From: a virus
Direction: 5' to 3' (one strand)
IMG/VR virus record: IMGVR_UViG_3300030339_000099
Coordinates: 1 to 41,830 of that record
Length of the DNA stretch: 41,830 nucleotides
Shown here one piece after another: positions 24,173 through 31,402 of the stretch; positions within the stretch are counted from its first letter, which is position 1; each line of letters begins with the position of its first letter. The notes beneath the pieces were generated by a model. The model made no database searches, was not told the DNA's origin, and worked only from the letters and a program-made list of their open reading frames with translations. The translations under genes were made by a program, and so were the position numbers.

Positions 24173-25445
24173 GGGAACTATCTACAATCAGACTAGTAGA
24201 TTGATTGAAAGAGGAGATAGTTACAACTCAATTGGTGGGCGATTGCAGAAAAGCAGATATGCCAAATTAATATGGGTAATCAAAGGATGGCAAACGGGTT
24301 ACATTTTTAAACTTAATCATATCTGAGGTTAGTAACTATAAAACCAACGTGTAATATAGTGAGTTATAAGAATGATAGGTTTGATTCATGCCTAATTTAC
24401 AATGGATTAATGTTTATTGCAATAACATAACAGTGAATTTAAGCTGAAGGGCACAATCTTCAAGTGAGATTATGAAGATTTAATATTGTTCCATATTACT
24501 TTAAAGTAATTTCTTGGACTTGTGATTTATTTAAAAGGCTTTACGCCGACTGATTTAAGAATGGGTATAGAATCCCAACAAATATTGAATTGAGTTAGAT
24601 GCTCAAAAGAAGAAGAATTTAGCCCATATGGGAATAATAGAATTTTGGTGATTCCCTACCATGATTTATCTAAAGTGAGAAACTGTAACACAATAGATAA
24701 CAATGTATATCTATTAAGTAATAAATTAAATATCGTTTCAAGATTAGGTGTTTAATTAACTTTACAAGGGTTGAATATTTACCACAACTTGAATAGGACT
24801 AATAGTCTGAAAGAAAATATTCAAATAAATTATAAGTTCTTGCGAGAATTTATATGTAATTAAATAGAAAATCAGCAGTACGAAAGTGACTGTAGTTGTG
24901 CCTTAACAACGATAAAAATAGGGAAAGTTATTTAGTATATTGTCTATTGTAGAAAAATAACATTAAAAGATGGAGGAGTTTTAATCTCTGTACCATCGAA
25001 ACTAATTGGTCACTCTAGATTGATTAGATTATTTAATTAGATTAAACTTAGTTTTCTAGGAACTAGAGATACATGAAGTTCTATACATCTTATATATGTA
25101 TCATATAACTAATAGGTTATTAGTCGTAATACAATCATGGTAAGTACGTTAAGCTTACTTTTAATATGGGAATTTATACCGTAGGGATAGCGGGGCAGAC
25201 TGTAAATCTGTTGTTTAAATACTCGGGTGGTTTAACTCCATCAATTCCCACCAACAAGACCTAATCAAGCCTATGACCTTAAGGTTATGCTCAAATTGAT
25301 TCCAATTATTATAATGATGAAGTACAAGTCATTATAAATTCACGTAGGCTAGTGGTATCCATATGGGCGTGAAGATATTAATGAATGAATATAAAATAAA
25401 GCCACTAAGAACGTTGTAGATAATATGCTTAGTAGTTTTTATTAT
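24173..25445 (+). ncRNA. Giant structured non-coding RNA candidate (~1.27 kb, GOLLD/ROOL-like class)
   Basis: No real gene, but many perfect stems, each given as 5' arm/3' arm: 24176-24183/24215-24222 (8 bp), 24254-24261/24318-24325 (8), 24455-24462/24473-24480 (8), palindrome 24495-24510, 24771-24780/24815-24824 (10), 24825-24831/24847-24853 (7), CAGTAC-GAAA-GTgACTG at 24876-24892, 24895-24899/24906-24910, 25108-25114/25118-25124 (7). After the tRNA follow 25273-25278/25283-25288, 25311-25317/25329-25335 (7) and 25339-25344/25368-25373 (6). A promoter precedes and a terminator-like stem ends it, and tRNA-Tyr lies within. Giant ornate RNAs of phages and prophages (GOLLD, ROOL) have this size and often lie by tRNA genes; some form large multimers. 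I cannot run a covariance model, so class membership is open. Confidence 0.7.
25168..25253 (+). tRNA. tRNA-Tyr (anticodon GTA), CCA encoded
   Basis: Acceptor stem GGGAATT/AATTCCC (7 bp) followed by A and encoded CCA; D stem CCG/CGG; anticodon stem GCAGA/TCTGT with loop CTGTAAA (anticodon at 25202-25204); 14-nt variable region; T stem GGTGG/CCATC with loop TTTAACT. The fold is complete. The T loop lacks the usual C56 (T instead). It is the only clear tRNA in the window and is embedded in the structured RNA region. Confidence 0.93.
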
Positions 25446-25447
25446 AT
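25404..25447 (+). terminator. Terminator-like stem at the end of the large RNA
   Basis: ACTAAG pairs with CTTAGT over an 18-nt loop, followed by AGTTTTTATTATATTT. Confidence 0.55.
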
Positions 25448-25490
25448 TTAAAAATAAAAGATAAACTAAATAGTAAAGGAAAGATTTATT

Positions 25491-25685
25491 ATGACATTAA
25501 AAGATGATGGAAGAGAAAGTAATAGAATGAAAAGAAAAAGACAAAAAACTCAAAAGTGTACAGGTTGCAAAAATTTATTAAATATTGATGAATACATTAA
25601 TAAAAATGACTTCGATAGAGTTGATGCAGATACAATTATAATATATTGTTCAAAATGTGGAAATGAAGAATTAATTAAACTATAG
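25491..25685 (+). CDS. Small zinc-ribbon protein
   Basis: 64 aa with a basic N-terminal arm (RMKRKRQKTQK) and two knuckles, CTGC near residue 23 and CSKC near 54, forming a treble-clef or zinc-ribbon fold. It probably binds nucleic acid. AAAGGAAAG precedes the ATG. First gene after the structured RNA and first of the group leading to the phosphoesterase. The cysteine layout resembles the N terminus of the small-terminase-like protein at 34024. Confidence 0.75.
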   Translation: MTLKDDGRESNRMKRKRQKTQKCTGCKNLLNIDEYINKNDFDRVDADTIIIYCSKCGNEELIKL

Positions 25686-25725
25686 ACATAAGAATAAATT
25701 AAAATAATAATAAAGGGAGAAAGTT

Positions 25726-26976
25726 ATGAGAGATGAAAGATATTCAATAAAACAAGGCGAAGATAATATAGAATATGAATTAAGGCTTGTAGAAATATTG
25801 AAGAATGAAAGACCTGATGATTTAGAGTGGGATGATATAAAAGAATTAATATCTTATGAAGGAAATAAAGATAGTTTAAGAAAAGCAAATGATAGTGAAT
25901 ATGGTGGATATAATGTTGGAAAATATTATAAAAACAAAATAGAAAATATGGCAATCAATAATTCAAATGAAGATATAGATAAGATATTAAATGAATTACA
26001 ACTAAAGAAAATGGAATTATCAAAAGAGAGAAAAAAACAACAAACTATTAACGTAGAATATAATAGAATGCTTAGAGAACAAGCTAGAGATGAATTATGG
26101 TGGGAAAATGTTGAAAAGGTTATTATAGAAATGAAACCTTTTGAAGTACCATTATTAAGAAAAATTGAAAAATTAAAGAAAGAATCACTTTTAACCATCA
26201 GCGATATGCACTACGGACGTGAATGCTTAATTAAAGGACTTGATGGAGAAATAATTAGTGAATACAATAATGAAATATTTAAAGAAAGAATGTGGGATTT
26301 ACTTGACCAAACGGTTGATAAAATCAATGAGAAACAATTAAAACATTTAAATATATTTAATTTATCAGATTGTATTGACGGAATTTTACGTGTTTCACAA
26401 TTGAGAAGTTTACAGACTGGTGTTGTTGATTCAGTATTAGAATTTAGTGAATTTATGGCTACATGGTTAAATAGACTAAGTGAATTTGTTAATATTGATT
26501 ATTTCCAATGTTGGGGAAACCATGACGAATTGCGTTTATTAACTGGAAAGAAGGGCGATTTTGCTAACGAGAATGTAAATAAACTAATTATGAAATTTAT
26601 TGAATTAAGAGTTGAGAATAATAAAAATATTACAATACATAATGATGATTTACCATTTATATATACTGATATATTGGGTGTAAAAATATTTGGATATCAT
26701 GGAGAAGATAAAAATCTAATTGATTCTATTAAATGGTTTAGACGTATTTATAGGAAACCAATAGATTTAATTTATGGTGGGCATCTACATTCTCAATCTT
26801 TAGTAACTGAAGGTATTGGAGAATTTGGAGATGCACAATGTATTAGGGTTTCTTCTATATGTGGAATTGATGATTTTTCAATGACATTACATAAATCTGC
26901 AAGAGCAGGTGCCAGTATGTTTACATTTGAAGAAAGTAAGGGTAAAACTGGACAAGAAGATTTTTGGCTAAACTAA
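25726..26976 (+). CDS. Calcineurin-like metallophosphoesterase
   Basis: 416 aa. After ~150 helical residues the metal-binding motifs appear in order: SDMHYGRE (Asp160), NLSDCIDG, CWGNHDE, GYHGE and YGGHLHS. This is the complete two-metal calcineurin-like set. Phage members act as nucleases or phosphatases on nucleic acids. As I recall, an equivalent gene (YonJ-like) lies between the polymerase and the terminase in SP-beta. GGGAG is upstream of the ATG. The N-terminal helical region may bind DNA. The substrate is unknown. Confidence 0.87.
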   Translation: MRDERYSIKQGEDNIEYELRLVEILKNERPDDLEWDDIKELISYEGNKDSLRKANDSEYGGYNVGKYYKNKIENMAINNSNEDIDKILNELQLKKMELSKERKKQQTINVEYNRMLREQARDELWWENVEKVIIEMKPFEVPLLRKIEKLKKESLLTISDMHYGRECLIKGLDGEIISEYNNEIFKERMWDLLDQTVDKINEKQLKHLNIFNLSDCIDGILRVSQLRSLQTGVVDSVLEFSEFMATWLNRLSEFVNIDYFQCWGNHDELRLLTGKKGDFANENVNKLIMKFIELRVENNKNITIHNDDLPFIYTDILGVKIFGYHGEDKNLIDSIKWFRRIYRKPIDLIYGGHLHSQSLVTEGIGEFGDAQCIRVSSICGIDDFSMTLHKSARAGASMFTFEESKGKTGQEDFWLN

Positions 26977-26996
26977 ATAACATATTAAAATAATAA
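26976..26996 (+). promoter_or_regulatory. Copy of recurring motif
   Basis: AAATAACATATTAAAATAATA begins at the stop codon of the phosphoesterase gene and precedes the ClpP-like gene. Confidence 0.5.
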
Positions 26997-27017
26997 TGAG
27001 GATAAAAGGTGATACAT

Positions 27018-27611
27018 ATGGGAATACAATATCAGCCAATTGATTCTGTATATAATGAGATGATTACCAATGATTTTTTGAAAAACAGAAAGATTTGGTT
27101 TAATGAAGAAGTTGATGAAATTTCTGTTACAAAAGTAATTTATAGTTTAAATAAAATAAAAAAGATAGATGAATTAAAGAATGTTGAAGCAAAAGATAGA
27201 CAACCGATTACTATAATATGTAATAGTCCAGGAGGAATTTGTTATCAAGGTTTCTTTTTATGTAGTGTTATAGAATCTATGATATTAGAAGGATATGAAA
27301 TAATTACCGTTACAGGTGGAATGAGTGCTTCAATGAGTTTTCTTATTGGACTATGTGGTAGTAAAAGATTATGTTATAAATATTCAAGTTTTCTTTGTCA
27401 TCAACCTAGTGGTGGTATGCTAGGAGAAGCAGTAAAGTTTAAAAGAGAAAGTGATGAACTTGAAAGATTATGGAAGTTAAGTAAAAAGGTAATTAAAGAC
27501 CATACAAAAATGACTGATGAATTATTAGATACTATATATAAAGAATCTTGGGATTATGTAATAGATAGTAATTTAGCATTAGAACTTGGAATAGTAGAAA
27601 AAATATTATGA
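27018..27611 (+). CDS. ClpP-like serine protease
   Basis: 197 aa. The ClpP/crotonase-fold catalytic triad is visible: Ser103 in GGMSASMSF, His128 in LCHQPSGG and Asp179 in ESWDYVID, with ICNSPGG as the oxyanion/strand motif. Such proteins in phages can be head maturation proteases, but here a separate protease/scaffold-like gene lies at 38289, so it may instead serve regulation or another assembly step. ATG 27018 is chosen over GTG 27009 because AAAAGGTGAT is well placed for it. Length matches ClpP. Confidence 0.87.
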   Translation: MGIQYQPIDSVYNEMITNDFLKNRKIWFNEEVDEISVTKVIYSLNKIKKIDELKNVEAKDRQPITIICNSPGGICYQGFFLCSVIESMILEGYEIITVTGGMSASMSFLIGLCGSKRLCYKYSSFLCHQPSGGMLGEAVKFKRESDELERLWKLSKKVIKDHTKMTDELLDTIYKESWDYVIDSNLALELGIVEKIL

Positions 27612-27629
27612 GGGATATAGGTGATATTC

Positions 27630-27884
27630 ATGGAAGATAAAGAATTAAATCAAGTTGAAGAAAATGAATCAGAAGAACAAGAATATTATACTAAAGATGA
27701 AGTCTTAGATATAATAGAGGAAATAACTCCCAAAATTAAAATAAATGTAGATGATTTAGATTGTTTTAAATTAAATGAAGATGAGTTCGAAAAAGGTTTA
27801 AGAGACATAAGTTATGTTTGTGGACAATTTATAGGGTTAATTTCTGTAGGAGTTGCTAATGTAGACGCATTTCAATATACTTAA
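27630..27884 (+). CDS. Small acidic unknown protein
   Basis: 84 aa, strongly acidic (NQVEENESEEQEYYTKDEVL), with a C-terminal more hydrophobic helix (GQFIGLISVGVANV). AGGTGAT precedes ATG 27630. Nineteen bases after the ClpP-like stop, so probably cotranscribed. Not recognised. Confidence 0.65.
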   Translation: MEDKELNQVEENESEEQEYYTKDEVLDIIEEITPKIKINVDDLDCFKLNEDEFEKGLRDISYVCGQFIGLISVGVANVDAFQYT

Positions 27885-27989
27885 TGAAAATACTGGTAAA
27901 AGTAATATTATGACTACAAAAGAACAAACCATTCAAACTCAAATATCCCAAGAACAAAATCAAGTATGAAATAAGAAGGAGAAATAAAT

Positions 27990-28580
27990 ATGAGTTATAG
28001 AGAAAATGAAGTAGATACAGAAAAAATATATGAGGACTGCATTGAAGCATTATTAACAATATTAGATAAGTTTGATAATATAACATTCATACTTTCAAAT
28101 GATATGGCATTAGATTTAGTTACAGAAATAGAAGGACTAGGATATAAATTTAATGAAGAAGATGAATTTAGTTTTAAAGCTTTTGAAAAATTATATAATG
28201 AAGATGTTTTAATGATTTCTAAATATAAACGTGAAGGTAAATATACTTATGTTTTAGAATCTGCTTATGGATACGAACATTTAAAATATATTTCAAAAGG
28301 CGAAACTGATATTGTATTCGTAGAAGATGGGGTTATAAGTAAGGAAGAAATTAAACAATATATTGATTGTGACGTTGTTAGTTTATTTGAAAATGAACAA
28401 GATTGTGATGATGAGGAAGATGAAGAATTAGATTATTTCTTTGAAGTCCTTGTAGAAGATTTAATTCAGAATGTGGCTAATAATCAAGATAGTGACGATT
28501 TTTGTTTACATTGTACAGTTAAAGATGCCATCAGAAAAGTTTACTTTTACGGAAAAGCAGATATAGACGAATTAAATTAA
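27990..28580 (+). CDS. Acidic unknown protein
   Basis: 196 aa. Highly acidic, with a run of Asp/Glu near residue 138-150 (NEQDCDDEEDEELDYF). AAGAAGGAG precedes the ATG. The acidity could mean DNA mimicry or a binding partner for basic proteins, but this is speculative. Terminates at a strong terminator. Not recognised. Confidence 0.72.
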   Translation: MSYRENEVDTEKIYEDCIEALLTILDKFDNITFILSNDMALDLVTEIEGLGYKFNEEDEFSFKAFEKLYNEDVLMISKYKREGKYTYVLESAYGYEHLKYISKGETDIVFVEDGVISKEEIKQYIDCDVVSLFENEQDCDDEEDEELDYFFEVLVEDLIQNVANNQDSDDFCLHCTVKDAIRKVYFYGKADIDELN

Positions 28581-28618
28581 GTAACAAATTAAAATAGAAT
28601 AAAAGTCATATTTTATTA

Positions 28619-28648
28619 AGACTGTAGTGAAATATATACAGTCTTTTT
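28619..28648 (+). terminator. Terminator after the acidic protein gene
   Basis: AGACTGTA pairs perfectly with TACAGTCT over a 10-nt loop, followed by TTTTT. Confidence 0.92.
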
Positions 28649-28738
28649 CTATAGTTTTAATTATATCTATTATAAATGTAGATATATAAAAATTATATTA
28701 TGGGTGACTGCAAGGGCAGTAAAGAAAGGATGATAATA

Positions 28739-29632
28739 ATGAATAGTACACAACTAGGGTATGTAAAATTATATTGGAAAAGAGAAGTTTTTGGGAAAAT
28801 GTGTAAATTAAAGGATGTTGATAATTTAGCCATAACACGTGTTGAACATTGTGGGGATGAAACTGTAGAAATAACTATAGTTACTCCAATGGATAATATT
28901 ACAACGAATAGAGTAAAAACAGTAGATGATTTTAATAATGGATTTAAGAGATATAAAGAAGAATTTATTGAAACAATGGTTAACAATTCATCATTAAAGA
29001 AAAATAATAATACTATAGATTTTAAAGGAATTACTAATAAGAAAAGAGAAGAGAACCAAGAAAAAATAAATGAATTTAATAATGTTGTTTTAAACAATTT
29101 AGAACAACTCAGAGAATTATTCTTCCAAGTTGAATTGGATAAATCTTGTGGATATTATAAATTAAATATTACACCTACTCCGTCTTCAAATAATTATTGT
29201 GAATTTAATTACGAAAATATAGAAAGTGTAATAATACATGGAACAATAAAAGAAAAATCAGAACAAGCATTATCAGATTTTGTAACAGAAATACTCTTAA
29301 AATATAAAACTGATATAGAAAAATTCGATATTCCAAAATTTAATAAAAAATGGGTATTTAATATAAATGAACTTATTGAAAATAGAGCTTATATTAATTG
29401 CGAGACACAACAAGAATTTGATGAATTATGTGAATTGTTAAAAATAAATGGTATACCAAAATATATCAAGAGTGAAGATTTTATTAGATATGGAAACAGA
29501 ACTTGTGTATATATTTATAAAGAAAGAGATTTTGATAATAAAGATAAAACAAAACATGTTTCTTATATTGTAGGGACGTTTCATCATAGTGAAAATATAT
29601 ATAAATTTAAAAATATAGATTTTTCAAAATAA
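28739..29632 (+). CDS. Unknown protein
   Basis: 297 aa. AAGAAAGG lies 9 nt before ATG 28739, preferred to ATG 28700 and 28730. Mixed alpha/beta sequence with a beta-rich N terminus (ELGYVKLYWKRE-like, ITRVEHCGDETVEITIV) and no membrane segment. Its place ahead of small virion-like genes suggests a structural or assembly role, but nothing in the sequence proves it. Not recognised. Confidence 0.7.
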   Translation: MNSTQLGYVKLYWKREVFGKMCKLKDVDNLAITRVEHCGDETVEITIVTPMDNITTNRVKTVDDFNNGFKRYKEEFIETMVNNSSLKKNNNTIDFKGITNKKREENQEKINEFNNVVLNNLEQLRELFFQVELDKSCGYYKLNITPTPSSNNYCEFNYENIESVIIHGTIKEKSEQALSDFVTEILLKYKTDIEKFDIPKFNKKWVFNINELIENRAYINCETQQEFDELCELLKINGIPKYIKSEDFIRYGNRTCVYIYKERDFDNKDKTKHVSYIVGTFHHSENIYKFKNIDFSK

Positions 29633-29659
29633 ATATACTATAAAGGTGGTGAATTATAG

Positions 29660-29944
29660 ATGAATAGTTTAGAAACTATTAATGTAGCAAGCATGGAGGT
29701 TGGAGATGTTATAAAATTATATACTTCTGATAAAACGCAAACATTATCAAGTGGTGGTGTTATTAAGATGGAATTACAAAAGGTATTAATTCTTCAATTA
29801 ACTTCTGAAAATATCGTAAAATTAACAGTTAAAGATTCATTATTAGAAAAAGATAAAGGGTCATCAACGTATATGGATATAAATAGTTTAATGGCATTAC
29901 AAAGAATTATAACAGAAATGAATGTACAAATAGTAAATAATTAG
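29660..29944 (+). CDS. Small unknown protein
   Basis: 94 aa, beta-rich (VGDVIKLYTSDKT, GGVIKMELQKVLILQL), starting MNSLETINVASMEV. AAGGTGGTGA precedes the ATG. Possibly a small virion protein by position. Not recognised. Confidence 0.7.
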   Translation: MNSLETINVASMEVGDVIKLYTSDKTQTLSSGGVIKMELQKVLILQLTSENIVKLTVKDSLLEKDKGSSTYMDINSLMALQRIITEMNVQIVNN

Positions 29945-30017
29945 GAAATAAAATAAATAGATATATTAGTTAAAATACTTATATATAAAATTATAGATTA
30001 AGGAGGAATTTAATAAA

Positions 30018-30821
30018 ATGAAATTAGCATACGATAAAAAAATTGATAATAATGTTTTAACAAGTATTGTTATGTTTAACCAATATGGAACACCATTATT
30101 AACTCCCGAGATGGAAAAAACTTATGTCAAAGACTATTCTCCTAAAATTGAATACAAAGACCTAGAATTTAAAAGATATATGAAGATAGTGGCAGGTGAT
30201 GTTGTTGAGGATAAGGGAATTATAAACTATACTAATACATTATCCATAATTTTACCTACTAGTGTTATTGCTAGTCCAGTAAATGCTGGAACTGCTAATG
30301 TGACAATTGGAACTAAAGTAATAGCTATCACTATAGCCGATATTACTAATGGAATAGCGACTGCTAGCGAAATTTCAACTGCAATATTAAATGATATTAA
30401 AGCAGATACAAGTATTTTAGCATTATATAGTGCTAGTGATATTAGTGTAGTAGGTGGGAAAGTAGTAGGAACTAAAGTTTTAACCACCGATTCAAGTATT
30501 TTAGTATCTGCTATTAATTCAGTATATGGTATAGGAAGTGTAATTTCTACCAATACAACTATATATACAGGAGTTCAAGTAGAATTTGTTCTAAACAATA
30601 AAGTAGTTATGATAGACGAAACTTTGACAGTTACATTTACTGTTGATATTAATTCTATTCTAACTAGTCAATTAAGTTCTATTTTGAATACAGTAGAATT
30701 ATATGCACAAGCAATGTGTGAATGTTTTAGAGTTGTAATTAAAGATGCTATTAAATTTGAATTAGAAAAACTAAGATTAAAGGTAAATAATTTTGAAGGT
30801 GAAATTATAGAAACATTATAA
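30018..30821 (+). CDS. Probable virion structural protein
   Basis: 267 aa, rich in Val/Ile/Thr/Ala/Ser in the middle (residues ~75-190), with repeated beta-strand patterns such as VGGKVVGTKVLTT and VIAITIADITNG, typical of decoration or fibre-like proteins. No membrane prediction is needed to explain the hydrophobicity, as strands alternate. AAGGAGG precedes the ATG. Its identity is an inference from composition and position. Confidence 0.6.
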   Translation: MKLAYDKKIDNNVLTSIVMFNQYGTPLLTPEMEKTYVKDYSPKIEYKDLEFKRYMKIVAGDVVEDKGIINYTNTLSIILPTSVIASPVNAGTANVTIGTKVIAITIADITNGIATASEISTAILNDIKADTSILALYSASDISVVGGKVVGTKVLTTDSSILVSAINSVYGIGSVISTNTTIYTGVQVEFVLNNKVVMIDETLTVTFTVDINSILTSQLSSILNTVELYAQAMCECFRVVIKDAIKFELEKLRLKVNNFEGEIIETL

Positions 30822-30853
30822 TTAATTAAAGAAAGAAATGAGGAATAATAATT

Positions 30854-31105
30854 ATGGCACAATTTGGTACAGATAATATAAATTTAAAAGATGGAAGAAC
30901 ACTTACTGAAGTTTTAGAAGGACTAGGAACAGGTGGAAATTCAGCAGACCTAAAGGATTATGCTAAAGCCAGTGATATTAAAGTGGTAAAAGATATGATT
31001 GAACAATTAATTAAGGATTTGCAAGCTGGAAAGTATACTACAGTTAGTGAAACTAAAGAAGTTGTTGAATCTAAAACTGATGATAAAGTAAAAACTAGTA
31101 AATAA
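30854..31105 (+). CDS. Small hydrophilic protein
   Basis: 83 aa (NINLKDGRTLTEVLEGLGTGG, split by turns; then a helix VVKDMIEQLIKDLQAG; charged tail). Follows the 30018 gene closely (GAGGAAT upstream) and ends at a good terminator, so it is the last gene of this unit. Not recognised. Confidence 0.7.
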   Translation: MAQFGTDNINLKDGRTLTEVLEGLGTGGNSADLKDYAKASDIKVVKDMIEQLIKDLQAGKYTTVSETKEVVESKTDDKVKTSK

Positions 31106-31122
31106 TAATTTTATATTAATGT

Positions 31123-31160
31123 GACTAGGTTGGAATATACCTAGTCTATTTTATTATTTA
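31123..31160 (+). terminator. Terminator of the 28739-31105 unit
   Basis: GACTAGGT pairs perfectly with ACCTAGTC over 8 nt, followed by TATTTTATTATTTATTTT. Confidence 0.85.
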
Positions 31161-31204
31161 TTTTAATGAAATTTATCTTAGTGGTAAATTGCTAAAAATA
31201 AATA

Positions 31205-31254
31205 GATAATGTATTAAAATAATAGTTGATATTTTCATTTAAATATGTTAATAT
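31205..31254 (+). promoter_or_regulatory. Promoter with recurring motif abutting the -35 box
   Basis: TTGATA (31226-31231) and TAATAT (31249-31254) are 17 bp apart; GATAATGTATTAAAATAATAG lies immediately upstream. Before the IS605-type insertion this promoter would have driven the GIY-YIG gene. Confidence 0.7.
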
Positions 31255-31298
31255 ATAATTATGAGATAGATATTACAAACCTATCGTTAAACAACTAA

Positions 31299-31321
31299 CA
31301 CCCATGCTTTAGCGTGTGGTG
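31299..31321 (+). repeat. Left-end hairpin of the IS605-type element
   Basis: CACCCATGC, loop TTTA, then GCGTG-T-GGTG: nine base pairs (one a T-G wobble) with one bulged T on the 3' arm. It lies 22 bp inside the inferred left end. Confidence 0.85.
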
Positions 31322-31402
31322 GAGGGAAATAATTATCAATTAGAAAAACTTGATAATGATAAATTAAAGTAGTAATATATTAATTAGGAAGGGAGTGATA
31401 TA

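Noticed and set aside
24253-24325. A 73-nt tRNA-like fold with an 8-bp acceptor-like stem
   Set aside because: The D loop lacks GG, no 7-nt anticodon loop is present, and the T loop has nine bases; it is better read as one domain of the large RNA.
24141-24326. 61-codon ORF starting with TTG
   Set aside because: Its TTG is the -35 box of the promoter, there is no ribosome binding site, and it overlaps several perfect RNA stems.
24330-24400. Possible second tRNA with TTTGATTC-like T arm
   Set aside because: No matching acceptor stem lies at the right distance and the T loop has nine bases.
23802-25490. Group I or group II intron
   Set aside because: I found none of the conserved group I core elements or a group II domain V, and there are no exon halves of a split gene on the two sides.
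27018-27611. ClpP-like protein as the head maturation protease
   Set aside because: It lies far from the portal and capsid genes, and a better placed candidate occurs at 38289; left as ClpP-like with role unknown.
27910-27969. 19-codon ORF (MTTKEQTIQTQISQEQ...)
   Set aside because: No ribosome binding site upstream; Gln-rich composition alone is not enough support.
28693-29097. 134-codon minus-strand ORF
   Set aside because: Antisense shadow of the gene at 28739; hydrophobic low-quality sequence and no ribosome binding site. The same holds for the other minus-strand ORFs except tubZ and tubR.
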